Under the pieces are notes generated by a model. That model was not told where the DNA came from and did not search any database. It saw only the letters and a list, made by a program, of their open reading frames with translations. DNA of 64,000 nucleotides from Mycolicibacter icosiumassiliensis (GTDB taxonomy: Bacteria; Actinomycetota; Actinomycetes; Mycobacteriales; Mycobacteriaceae). The stretch spans positions 3,385,715 to 3,449,714 of the forward strand of contig NZ_LT546166.1 in assembly GCF_900078685.2 (NCBI RefSeq), given 5' to 3'. Positions 27,597-36,059 of this stretch are shown piece after piece. The position numbers and the translations under genes are program-made. Each line of letters starts with the position of its first letter. The stretch's first letter is position 1.

Positions 27597-28237
27597 GCCG
27601 CTACCTCCGATTTTTGAGCGGTGCCAACAACCCGAAAACCCGCACCCCACTTCGGGAACAGGCTCTGCACGTGGGAAACGAGTGCCCGCACAGGCACCGA
27701 GTAGGTGCTGCGTTCGCTGCCGCCTATGAGCAACCCGTACAGAGTCCCTGTACGGGTGTTCACCACCGGACCGCCGCTGTTTCCTGGCTCGCCTGGGGCG
27801 GTGGCGCGGAAGACGCTCGTGCTCGATGAGGTCACCTGCCCGACGCGCCCAGACTGTTCGACGGTTTCACCCACCTTCGCGCTGCCGATGCGGGAGAACC
27901 GCGCGTTCGTGCTCACGCCCGCATCGAGCTTGATGAGCGTTGCGCCGAACGGTCCCCGCGCACTGGCGGGATCGCCCGCATGCGCGACCACCTTGCCGAT
28001 GCGGTGTCCGCCAGCGGTGACCACTTCACCCGAGTGATGGGAGCAATGACCAGCGGTGACCGCCAGGTGGTCGCCGCGTGAGTTGCTCGCAATGAAACCG
28101 AGGGTGCAACTGCGGGAGCCGTCGAGCGTGATCATGTCGCCCGGTGAGACGGTCACCGAGGCGGATGCGGTAGGCGCACCAACGAGAGCCAACCCTGCGC
28201 CGAGGGCGAGGGCTGCGAGGGCTGCACGGACGTTCAT
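27593..28237 (-). CDS. secreted chymotrypsin-like serine protease
   Basis: 214 residues. Signal peptide MNVRAALAALALGAGLALVG with cleavage near residue 26. Catalytic triad His64 (VTAGHC), Asp105 (LIKLD) and Ser154 (PGNSGGPV) with Cys44/Cys65 close to the histidine. Resembles streptogrisin/alpha-lytic S1 proteases without a large propeptide. In ESX loci maturation uses subtilisin-like mycosins; here an S1 protease sits at the head of an Esx-like cassette. Overlaps neighbours on both sides by 4 bp. Confidence 0.88.
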   Translation of the reverse strand: MNVRAALAALALGAGLALVGAPTASASVTVSPGDMITLDGSRSCTLGFIASNSRGDHLAVTAGHCSHHSGEVVTAGGHRIGKVVAHAGDPASARGPFGATLIKLDAGVSTNARFSRIGSAKVGETVEQSGRVGQVTSSSTSVFRATAPGEPGNSGGPVVNTRTGTLYGLLIGGSERSTYSVPVRALVSHVQSLFPKWGAGFRVVGTAQKSEVAA

Positions 28238-28461
28238 CGGGTATCAGCCCGTCCGAGGATTTTCCATACCGCAGTGTGCGAAATCCCAAGCGCCGCACCG
28301 ATTCGGCGTTCTCCCCAGCCTGCCTGGTGTAGAGCGACGATGGGCGAACGGCGACGGCGGAGGGCGACGCGGCGGGCAGCCTCAGCGGCGTCGACACGGT
28401 CCTGCGCGGCGCGGGCGATAGCCACCAACTCGGCTACGTCGGCGTTCACCATCTCTTGCAT
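28234..28461 (-). CDS. small HTH protein, first gene of the secreted-protein operon
   Basis: 75 residues: MQEMVNADVAELVAIARAAQ with a helical stretch, then SPIVALHQAGWGERRIGAALGISHTAVWKILGR (HTH). TATACG on the minus strand (28474-28469) lies exactly 7 nt upstream of the ATG, giving a leaderless promoter. As promoter-proximal gene it is a good candidate autoregulator of the whole 28461-21950 operon. Confidence 0.75.
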   Translation of the reverse strand: MQEMVNADVAELVAIARAAQDRVDAAEAARRVALRRRRSPIVALHQAGWGERRIGAALGISHTAVWKILGRADTR

Positions 28462-28999
28462 GACTATACGTATACCTGCATAACCATTTCTTTGTCAACT
28501 AATCCGCCATTCTTTTATCCGAAATCCCGTACAGGGAGGGTATACGCGCAAGGAATGGCGCGGAGTTCGGCTGTTGGACGTACGTAGGAGACTATTCAGG
28601 TTACCCATGGAACCGTTTCCTACGTGCGTAGATGCCGAATTAGGCGTTTCGGGCGGGGTTATTCCTGAGCTTTTCATGATAGTTTTTCGCCCATTCCTGG
28701 CCGGGTCGGTTTGTGCCGCCCTTTGTGGTGTTAATACCAGGCGAAGAATCAGGGACTGCGCTTTTGGTGTCCCGTTGATTGTTAGCGCAGGTAATGGGCT
28801 CGCTGATTGCGTATAGGGATGGTGTACCCAGCTAACTAGTGACTCTATTCATATCCTTTGTACTGCCCTTTGTGGTGTTAATATCATATCAACATAATCG
28901 CAGGTCACAACGGGTGCAACTTCCCCAAAGAGCTGAATTCAGTGGTACGTTAGTGTCACACGGCAACCAGCCAGCAACGCCCAACCGACAGGAGTAGAA
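28462..28999. promoter_or_regulatory. 538-bp divergent regulatory region
   Basis: AT-richer than its surroundings and without a supportable gene. It holds the leaderless promoter of 28461, a 19-bp exact direct repeat GCCCTTTGTGGTGTTAATA at 28718-28736 and 28865-28883, an inverted repeat (about 13 of 15 matching, TACGTAGGA / TCCTACGT) at 28578-28592 and 28616-28630, and a 15-mer ACAGGGAGGGTATAC at 28531-28545 whose exact complement is at 38084-38098. Confidence 0.6.
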
Positions 29000-29653
29000 A
29001 TGACCGCCACAACCGCCGACGATGTAGCCATCATAGAAGAGGACACCGACGGCGTGCTTTTCACGCAGCACCCGGGGCAATTCCAGCCATTGGCTGCATT
29101 CATCACGGTGAACTTCGACGGTGACGTTCCGTCGATGTACGCCGAGTCCCCCGAATGCAATCCTTACCGCCCATTCGAGCGGAGTTTCGGTATCGACCCG
29201 ACGCTGACAGCCTCCGCAGTGAACGGGATCATGCGCGGTATCGCCGCCGACGTCGCCGAAGCGTTCGACGCACTGGACACGGTTTTCAACCGCCACAGCG
29301 GTCTCTACGAGCCCGACTTCGACGCTGAGGACGTTCGCGACGTCATCGCCCGCATCGAAGCGACTGTCGAGAGTGGTTCGGAAAGCGGCGAGCGGTTCTC
29401 CGGCGTGGAGATCAACGACGAATACCTCGGATACGACATGAACGACGAGGTTGCCGCCGTCACCGCCGACTCCACCGACGCCGAGCTGGCTGAGCTGACC
29501 AGCGCGGCGGTGAACGAGCTGGCTGTGGAGTCCGAGTCAGAGGGTTACGTCGTGACCCGCTTCATCAACTCCGACATTCACCCGCTGTTGGAGGCGCGCC
29601 GGGACGAGTTGATCGCGGAACGGGGCTGGACAGCCGAGAGCGTCTGCGGCTAG
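29000..29653 (+). CDS. hypothetical acidic protein
   Basis: 217 residues, MTATTADDVAIIEEDTDGVL..., preceded by a good ribosome site (CAGGAGTAGAA). Strongly acidic (many Asp/Glu, ESGSESGERFSG), with GVEINDEYLGYDMNDE and a C-terminal helix (HPLLEARRDELIAERGW). No signal, no membrane segment, no known motif. First of six rightward genes to 32225; a DNA mimic is possible but unsupported. Confidence 0.65.
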   Translation: MTATTADDVAIIEEDTDGVLFTQHPGQFQPLAAFITVNFDGDVPSMYAESPECNPYRPFERSFGIDPTLTASAVNGIMRGIAADVAEAFDALDTVFNRHSGLYEPDFDAEDVRDVIARIEATVESGSESGERFSGVEINDEYLGYDMNDEVAAVTADSTDAELAELTSAAVNELAVESESEGYVVTRFINSDIHPLLEARRDELIAERGWTAESVCG

Positions 29654-29761
29654 CCCAAGGAGGGTGTGCGGGAACCAGCCGCGCAGGGAGGTGCAAGCCC
29701 TCCCACACCCACAACAACCCGTGACATCCGTTGCGGGACAGGACAAGCCCAAGGAGCAGAG

Positions 29762-30496
29762 ATGACCACCTACACCTACGGTGACAAGTACAAGGCGAAC
29801 GGCGCTGACCCTGATCTGACTTTCCTCGTGTTCTACCGCGAGGGAGCCTGGAGCGGGTCTGGGCGTCGGGGCGCGGGGAAATACTCCGTCGATATGCCCG
29901 ACCGCTGGGAGACCGCTGTTCTGCGTGGTGATGACCCACGGTGGGCGTTCTGGAACAAGTCCGGTGCACGTGAGTACATCATCGTCAGCACTTCGAAGAA
30001 TCCCAACCAGGACAGGCGCTTTCAGCAGTTGCGCAGAGACATCAACAATGTCGCAGACCCGAATCTGTTGCGGGAATTCTTCGGGGTCACCTGGGTCGAG
30101 TCGGACAAGCTGAAGGTCGCTGACGTTCGCCATGCCGTCGCGCGTCCGAACGGCAGTTCGCGGCTGAAGCTCGCACTGTGCGTCGTCGGTGCCAGCCGTG
30201 CGAATGTCAACGTTCGTCGGCTGGCTGCGGCGCTGGCGGTCACCGGCACGAGCCAGCGGGGTGTGGCGCTGGCGGAAGCCATCGCGCGCCTGAAGCTGAC
30301 CGCCGAACGGACATCTGAGGTCGCACGCACGGCAGTGACGGCGAAGGTCACGGCGCGGCAATTCGAGGCTGGTGTGAAGGCGGCACGGGAAACTGCGGCG
30401 GAGTTCACCGTTGACGGAGAGGTCTTGCTTCCGCTGGTGGAGGCAGCGACGAGCCATTGGCAGGTAGCGGTGATTGACGCGGTGGTAGCGGCATGA
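29762..30496 (+). CDS. hypothetical protein
   Basis: 244 residues, MTTYTYGDKYKANGADPDLT.... N-terminal part rich in aromatics (YREGAWSGSGRRGAGKYSVDMPDRWE) and a C-terminal helical half. Ribosome site AAGGAGCAG precedes ATG 29762. Ends with a 4-bp overlap with the next gene. No known domain recognised. Confidence 0.65.
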   Translation: MTTYTYGDKYKANGADPDLTFLVFYREGAWSGSGRRGAGKYSVDMPDRWETAVLRGDDPRWAFWNKSGAREYIIVSTSKNPNQDRRFQQLRRDINNVADPNLLREFFGVTWVESDKLKVADVRHAVARPNGSSRLKLALCVVGASRANVNVRRLAAALAVTGTSQRGVALAEAIARLKLTAERTSEVARTAVTAKVTARQFEAGVKAARETAAEFTVDGEVLLPLVEAATSHWQVAVIDAVVAA

Positions 30497-31380
30497 GTTG
30501 GAATCCACGACGCCTCGCCGCTGTGGACGTGCACGACGTGCACGGCGGGGACGATCCGGTCCTCCTATGGTTGCCCGCAGAGGCAGTCGCCCGCATCGTG
30601 AACGGCATCGCCGCCGGTGCTATCGAGTACACCGACGAGAAGCCAACTCAGCCTGTGGTTGTCGGGCTGGGGACGCCGATAGCCACCGCCCACGGCGAGG
30701 TGTCAGTGCTGGTGGGACGCACCGGTGAGCCATGGAAGCTGATGGCAACCATGGCACGGGCAGTGGTGAATCCCGCGCCGATCATCACGGACAGGGCGTC
30801 GCTGCTGGACAACGCGCTGGCGAACATCACCCCTGACATACTGCGGAGCAACCGTATGGTGTCGGCGTTCACTCGCAGCGGTGGTGAGGTCGGCGAGGCG
30901 TTCATCGACGCCCGTACAGGTGATCCCATCTTCTCCGGTCCCCCGCCGTCGGACTGGACATGTGGGGAGATGTTGCCTGGACAGATGCTGCGGGGGGTTC
31001 TCCACCAGGCGCTATACGGCGACGACGCTCGTCTGCTGGGTGCCCTACACCGCGCAGCCTGGACACTTTACTGCGAGCCAGTGGAACGGGAGATCACCGC
31101 GACTGAGGTGATTGGACAGCGGGTTTCGACGGGCAAGGGACGCCGTGGACGTGACTACGACGTGTCGGTAATCGACGTCCGTCCCCCGTCTGGAGTCCGC
31201 TACCGGCCAACGGGCGAGCCCATCGAACACGACCACCGTTGGATCAGGCGCGGGCACTGGCGTCGGCAGGCGTTCGGAAAAGGGCACACCGAACGTCGCC
31301 GCATCTGGATTGAGCAACAGGTCTGCGGTCCACCGGACAAGCCCCTTATCGACAAGACCAAAGTCAACGTCATTCGTTGA
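30493..31380 (+). CDS. hypothetical protein of actinobacterial plasmid type
   Basis: 295 residues, MSWNPRRLAAVDVHDVHGGD.... The last 70 residues, YRPTGEPIEHDHRWIRRGHW and RRQAFGKGHTERRRIWIEQQ, are a conserved-looking basic module I associate with actinobacterial plasmid and phage proteins, probably nucleic-acid binding. Overlaps the preceding gene by 4 bp. Function unknown. Confidence 0.65.
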   Translation: MSWNPRRLAAVDVHDVHGGDDPVLLWLPAEAVARIVNGIAAGAIEYTDEKPTQPVVVGLGTPIATAHGEVSVLVGRTGEPWKLMATMARAVVNPAPIITDRASLLDNALANITPDILRSNRMVSAFTRSGGEVGEAFIDARTGDPIFSGPPPSDWTCGEMLPGQMLRGVLHQALYGDDARLLGALHRAAWTLYCEPVEREITATEVIGQRVSTGKGRRGRDYDVSVIDVRPPSGVRYRPTGEPIEHDHRWIRRGHWRRQAFGKGHTERRRIWIEQQVCGPPDKPLIDKTKVNVIR

Positions 31381-31392
31381 CGGACAGGAGAA

Positions 31393-31782
31393 ATGACCAT
31401 GACGAACAAGATTGCGCTCGGTGTCCGATCAGACCTGTGGCAGCTTCCGCCCGCGCAGCAGACGATGGTGCGAATCCTCGCAGCGCTGGAAACGTCCGGT
31501 CCCGCCGAGCTTGGCTGCATTCGCAATTCACGGGTGGGTAGAAGGCTGGCGAGTTACGTAATCCGAGTTATGCCCGAACTGGTGAACGGCGGGTACGTGG
31601 TGGCGACCAGCCGTGGTGCTCGGAACGGGGAGCCGGGTGTACGGCGCACGCGAGGTCGGACGTTCTATTCCCGAGGCGAAGGGCTGCCTCCTGGCATCGA
31701 CCCAGACCTGTACTCGCGGGTGGTGGCTTATCGCCGAGCCACGCCACCCGCGCGTCCGGTGACGCGGGGAGGAAGGTGGTGA
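31393..31782 (+). CDS. winged-helix-like protein, paralogue of 45470-45823
   Basis: 129 residues. Shared pattern with the 45470 product: a helix (QTMVRILAALETSGPAELGCI / VQIIRSLELNGPANWRTIRD), a second helix with LVNGGYV / LIDGGHV, and the tail GLPPGIDPDLYSR / GLPDGIDPEVPEAR. Fits a small winged helix-turn-helix. Ribosome site CAGGAGA. Its stop overlaps the next start. Likely a regulator or replication/transfer accessory. Confidence 0.65.
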   Translation: MTMTNKIALGVRSDLWQLPPAQQTMVRILAALETSGPAELGCIRNSRVGRRLASYVIRVMPELVNGGYVVATSRGARNGEPGVRRTRGRTFYSRGEGLPPGIDPDLYSRVVAYRRATPPARPVTRGGRW

Positions 31783-32225
31783 TGACCACCGAACAGGCGA
31801 GGCGCGACCGCCTACTAGCGCCAATTGCCACGTCACGCTGCTTGGGCATCCCCACTCGCCGTATTGCGCACGCGATGCGGCAGGCGGGAGTGGACACTCG
31901 CCTGGACGTTAAGACAGCGAAGCGGTGGAGACGCGAACCAGCCTCCGCTCCACCATGGTTCGTCGCCTTGTTGGCGTGGAAGGCTGCACGAGACGCTGGA
32001 CGCGAGTTTCGCCGCCAGCAGGCTAGCGAAGAGGCTGCCCTGCGTGACTTAACGGCAGAGCAGACAGCCAAGGACAAGGTACTTAGCGGGACGCGCCTCC
32101 GCAGGTTCTCCGACGAGGAGCTTGCGTGGGTCGACCAGTGGACGTGGTATCTGGTCAAAGACAGGACACCTCGCGCCGAGTGGGATGAGTTCGAGCGTCG
32201 TGTAGCCAAGCTAGCTGGACTATGA
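31782..32225 (+). CDS. hypothetical basic HTH-like protein
   Basis: About 147 residues from ATG 31782, ribosome site GGAGGAAGG. CLGIPTRRIAHAMRQAGVDTRLDVKTAKRWRRE looks like a DNA-binding helix-turn-helix with a basic recognition helix; the rest is charged and helical, with DEELAWVDQWTWYLVKDRTPRAEW. Last gene of the 29000-32225 run. Function unknown. Confidence 0.6.
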   Translation: MTTEQARRDRLLAPIATSRCLGIPTRRIAHAMRQAGVDTRLDVKTAKRWRREPASAPPWFVALLAWKAARDAGREFRRQQASEEAALRDLTAEQTAKDKVLSGTRLRRFSDEELAWVDQWTWYLVKDRTPRAEWDEFERRVAKLAGL

Positions 32226-32520
32226 CACCACCTACCGATAGAGGGGACTGGACATCCGATGTGTAGAGCAGGCGGACGCCGATGCCCATCCCATCGCTCC
32301 CCGTCCACGGTGAAGTGCTCGATGAGTTCCAAGACCATCGGTGTCGGTCATGCCCTCAGTTTGCCTGCGGCGCACCGGGATTGGGAGCTGCGACGCGGGA
32401 TGTGACGACATTTCGCTGGCGGAGTGGTTTCGTCACATTGTGATGAAACGGGACCGGAAAACCGCAGGTCAGTCAGCCGCGACCGGAAATAAATTCCGCC
32501 GTAGCCGCCGCGCAGCAGGC
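32226..32520. other. 295-bp intergenic region with a partial copy of the 70-bp palindrome
   Basis: Positions 32427-32477 repeat 32845-32896 with one substitution and one indel, including TCACATTGTGA dyad, the GGACCGGAAAACCGCAGGTCAG arm and a CGCAGGTCA motif at 32463. The left arm is eroded here (CTGCGGCGCACCGGGA). An 81-codon frame across the region is not convincing. Confidence 0.6.
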
Positions 32521-32784
32521 TCAGGGGTAGAGAACCACCACGCCGAACCAGGCTCCATCACGGCTCTCTCGGCGGTGATCCTGTAGGTCTGAAAGCGCCC
32601 CCTCCCAGTTGGGGTAGTCCTCGCGGTCCCATCCCGCTCCTGTACGGCGTAGCAGCGGCTGGGTGGATGCATTGCGGTCGTTAGTGACGATCAGCAGCCG
32701 ACCACCATGTGCCCAGTGCCTCTTCGCCGAATCTGTATCGACCCGTACCAGCATTCCGATTTCGTCGTCATCGCCGTAAGTCAT
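32521..32784 (-). CDS. hypothetical small protein
   Basis: 87 residues, MTYGDDDEIGMLVRVDTDSA..., then HGGRLLIVTNDRNASTQPLL and a C-terminus ending WFGVVVLYP. It lies exactly between the two roughly 50-bp repeat copies (32427-32477 and 32845-32896), in opposite orientation to its neighbours, so may be a small cargo gene of the repeat. No domain recognised. Confidence 0.5.
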   Translation of the reverse strand: MTYGDDDEIGMLVRVDTDSAKRHWAHGGRLLIVTNDRNASTQPLLRRTGAGWDREDYPNWEGALSDLQDHRRESRDGAWFGVVVLYP

Positions 32785-32821
32785 TTCGCGGATACTACCG
32801 ACACCGCTGACAGTAACCTAG

Positions 32822-32891
32822 CTGACCTGCGGTTTTCCGGTCCAGTTTCGTTACATTGTGATGAAACAGGGACCGGAAAACCGCAGGTCAG
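32822..32891. repeat. 70-bp near-perfect palindrome
   Basis: 22-bp arms 32822-32843 and 32870-32891 are perfect inverse complements. Inside them GTTTC and GAAAC also pair around a loop that includes CATTGTGATG. Each arm carries a TGACCTGCG/CGCAGGTCA motif at its outer end. No T-run follows either arm, so it does not look like a terminator. Candidate protein-binding or single-strand replication structure. Confidence 0.85.
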
Positions 32892-33093
32892 TCAGCCTGG
32901 CGGATCGGACCATCTGGGTTGTCCGAGATGGAGGTGTGGCGAAGCGAGCGCCTGCGCCGCGCAATGGGGCGGAGACGGCAGAACGGATGTGTCGCTGGGT
33001 GTGGGGACACCGAATCCTTATATTGAATTCGGGCAGTTCCGCGCCGTGAATCTCTGACGGCGCGGTCGGGACTCACCAGGAGGACGTCTGAGG

Positions 33094-35925
33094 GTGGCTA
33101 CCCAGGACTTGATTTCGCGAGGCACCTTCCGTGACCGTCTCAACAGTTTCTCGTTGCACTGGCGGGAGATGATTGACGGCTGGGACAACAGTCAACGCGG
33201 GCGCTCCGAATCGTCCCACGCACAGACGTTCTGGTCTGAGCTGCTGCGCTGCTTCGACATCATCCCCGAGCGAATCAACCTGTTCGAGAAGGACGCCGTG
33301 CGTGCCTCCACGGGGCGAGCAGGCAGCATCGACGTGTTCCAGTCGGGTGTGTTCCTCGGCGAGGCGAAGTCGATAGGCAAAGACCTCGACGTCGCTTACG
33401 AGCAGGCATTGGACTACTTGAGCGGTGGGAGCATCGGACAGCACGAATACCCCAAGTTCGTCATCGTCACCGACTTCGAGCGTGTGCGAGTCGTCCAGCA
33501 GGGTGGTGCGCAGTTCGACAGAACGATTCCCTTGGGCGAACTCGCCGACCACGTTGACCAACTGATTTTCCTTGCGGGGCGAGAGGTGGTCACCCCGCAG
33601 GAGGAGAAGGACGCATCGGTCGACGCCGCCCGTGTTATGGCGCGCCTGTACGAAGCCATGACCGACACCAGCGCCGACGACCCGGTGGGAGATGACGCCG
33701 CTGAGGAGCACGGACAAGAAGACGCGCGAGTCGAACAGGTGTCGGTCTTCCTGACTCGAATCTTGTTCCTGCTGTACGGGGATGATGCTGGTTTATGGCG
33801 TGAAGACTTGTTCTATGAGTTCGTCCTGAACTACACGTCCAGTGATGGCAGCGACCTCGGACCCAAGCTGCGTGCGCTCTTCGACACACTCAACACACCA
33901 GTCGCCCAGCGCAGCAAGCACCTTCCGGACATGATTGCCCAGTTCCCGCATGTGAACGGCAGCCTGTTCAACGAGTACAACCTCCCCGAATACTTCGACG
34001 CAGCGATGCGCGAGGCGCTGCTCAATGCTTGCCGATTCCGCTGGACCCGCATCAGCCCCGCCGTGTTCGGGTCCATGTTTCAGTTGGTGAAGTCCAAAGA
34101 AGCCCGACACCACACCGGCGAGCACTACACCTCCGAGACGAACATCCTCAAGACCATCGGTCCGCTGTTTCTCGATGGACTGCGTAGAGAGGCGGAGCGG
34201 CTGATCCGTAACCAATCCACCACCCTCACCGAGCTGCGACAGTTCCGCGACAGCCTCGCCACTCACACGTTCCTTGACCCTGCGTGCGGGTGCGGCAACT
34301 TCCTAGTCGTCGCCTACCGCGAGCTGCGTCGCATCGAGACGAGCATCATCGTTGAGTTGCGGAAACGTCAAGGGCAGCACGGGCTGTCCCTGGACGCGAC
34401 GTTGGAAACCAAGCTCACCATCGGGCAGTTCCACGGCATCGAGATTCACTGGTGGCCGGCGAAGATTGCAGAGACCGCGATGTTCCTCGTGGATCATCAC
34501 GCCAACCGTGAACTCGCCGCCGCCATCGGGCAAGCGCCTAATCGGCTCCCCATCGCAATCACCGCGCACATCCACCACACCAATGCTTTGCGTACCGATT
34601 GGACGACCGCTATTCCTGCGGCGGCCGGGAACACCTTCGTGTTCGGGAACCCACCGTTCCTCGGTGCGCGGGTTATGAGCGAGTCCCAGAAAGACGATCT
34701 ACGGCAGGTGTGGTCCGCAAACGCCGTCGGGAATCTCGATTACGTCACCGGGTGGCATGCCAAGACACTTGTCTTCATGGAAGACCGCACAGGAGACTTC
34801 GCTTTCGTCGCGACCAACTCCATCAGCCAGGGGCAGGGCGTCCCCGTCCTGTTCCGCAGGATTTTCGAGGCCGGGTGGCGCATCAAGTTCGCGCACCGCA
34901 CCTTCGCCTGGGACTCCGAAGCTCCAGGCAAGGCAGCGGTGCACTGTGTGATCGTTGGGTTCACCCGTGATCGCGGGGACAAAGCGCGCCTGTTCGATTA
35001 CGCGGATGTGCACGCCGAGCCAGCGGAGGTGATCGTCAAGCAGCAAATCAACGCCTACCTCGTCGACGGACCGTCCGTGCTCGTCGAAGCTCGCCGTTCA
35101 CCCCTCGCCGATATACCCGCAGTCGATTTCGGAAGTATGCCCAACGATGACAGAAACCTGCTGGTGAAAGCGGAGCAGTACGCCGACGTGGCATCCGATG
35201 CCGTCGCCGCGAAGTACCTGCGGACATTCAAGGGCGCAAAGGAACTGGTGCAGGGGCGAGAGCGGTGGTGCCTGTGGATGGAGGACTTGGCACCGGGCGA
35301 CGTAGCCAAGTCCGAGGAGTTGCGCGGACGCATCGAGGCAACCCGACAGCATCGGTTGACGAGCACCCGCGCGGCGACACGCGAACTGGCGGCGACCCCG
35401 CAACTGTTCGCTGAGCGGAGGCAGCCGACCACCGCGTACCTGTGCATCCCACGCCACGGAAGCGAAGACCGACGGTATTTCCCGGCTGCGAGATTCGGAC
35501 CCGAGGTCATCGCTGGAGACTCGACTTTCACCGCGCCCGACCCGGACGGGTTGCTGTTCGGGCTCCTCTCGTCCGCCATGTTTCTCGCGTGGCAGTTGGC
35601 TGTCGGGGGACGTATCAAAAACGACCCACGGTTCTCGGGCACCCTCAGTTGGAACACCTTTCCGGTGCCCGCGCTGAACGGGACAACCAGAGAGCGAATC
35701 ATCGGTGCGGGCAAGGCAGTCCAGATTGCGCGAGACCTACACCCCAAGCGCAGTCTGAGCGACCACTACGCGCCGAACTCGATGACTCCAGAGCTGGTGA
35801 AGGCACACACCGACTTGGACCGCGAGGTCGACAAGGCTTTCGGCGCGTCGAAGCGACTTCGCACCGAGGCTCAGCGGTTGGAGCTGTTGTTCCGGAGCTA
35901 CCTCGACCTGACGCGTGCGGGGTGA
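33094..35925 (+). CDS. MmeI-like type IIG/IIL restriction-modification enzyme
   Basis: 943 residues, GTG start with GGAGG upstream. Endonuclease motif D80...E90-A-K92 in GSIDVFQSGVFLGEAKS; helical spacer; methyltransferase motif I FLDPACGCGNFLVVAYREL (about 393-411) and motif IV FGNPPFLGARVM (about 516); then a target-recognition region and a C-terminal helical domain (LFRSYLDLTRAG). Length and order match the MmeI family, in which one chain both cuts and N6-adenine-methylates. Single-gene defence system next to an Abi/HEPN-like gene. Confidence 0.88.
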   Translation: MATQDLISRGTFRDRLNSFSLHWREMIDGWDNSQRGRSESSHAQTFWSELLRCFDIIPERINLFEKDAVRASTGRAGSIDVFQSGVFLGEAKSIGKDLDVAYEQALDYLSGGSIGQHEYPKFVIVTDFERVRVVQQGGAQFDRTIPLGELADHVDQLIFLAGREVVTPQEEKDASVDAARVMARLYEAMTDTSADDPVGDDAAEEHGQEDARVEQVSVFLTRILFLLYGDDAGLWREDLFYEFVLNYTSSDGSDLGPKLRALFDTLNTPVAQRSKHLPDMIAQFPHVNGSLFNEYNLPEYFDAAMREALLNACRFRWTRISPAVFGSMFQLVKSKEARHHTGEHYTSETNILKTIGPLFLDGLRREAERLIRNQSTTLTELRQFRDSLATHTFLDPACGCGNFLVVAYRELRRIETSIIVELRKRQGQHGLSLDATLETKLTIGQFHGIEIHWWPAKIAETAMFLVDHHANRELAAAIGQAPNRLPIAITAHIHHTNALRTDWTTAIPAAAGNTFVFGNPPFLGARVMSESQKDDLRQVWSANAVGNLDYVTGWHAKTLVFMEDRTGDFAFVATNSISQGQGVPVLFRRIFEAGWRIKFAHRTFAWDSEAPGKAAVHCVIVGFTRDRGDKARLFDYADVHAEPAEVIVKQQINAYLVDGPSVLVEARRSPLADIPAVDFGSMPNDDRNLLVKAEQYADVASDAVAAKYLRTFKGAKELVQGRERWCLWMEDLAPGDVAKSEELRGRIEATRQHRLTSTRAATRELAATPQLFAERRQPTTAYLCIPRHGSEDRRYFPAARFGPEVIAGDSTFTAPDPDGLLFGLLSSAMFLAWQLAVGGRIKNDPRFSGTLSWNTFPVPALNGTTRERIIGAGKAVQIARDLHPKRSLSDHYAPNSMTPELVKAHTDLDREVDKAFGASKRLRTEAQRLELLFRSYLDLTRAG

Positions 35926-36059
35926 CGAAGCCGCGCCGTTCGCTGAGCCCTACGCGAAACTATGGGGTACGCCGTGGGATGACTCGCATTTCGACTGAGT
36001 GCGCCGGTGGTCGGCGTTGCAGTGCCATCAAGCGTTGACGCGCCCATAGGATCGTCCGC

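Noticed and set aside
32341..32586. 81-codon plus-strand frame
   Set aside because: Runs through the repeat/palindrome copy and overlaps the better-supported minus-strand gene at 32521.
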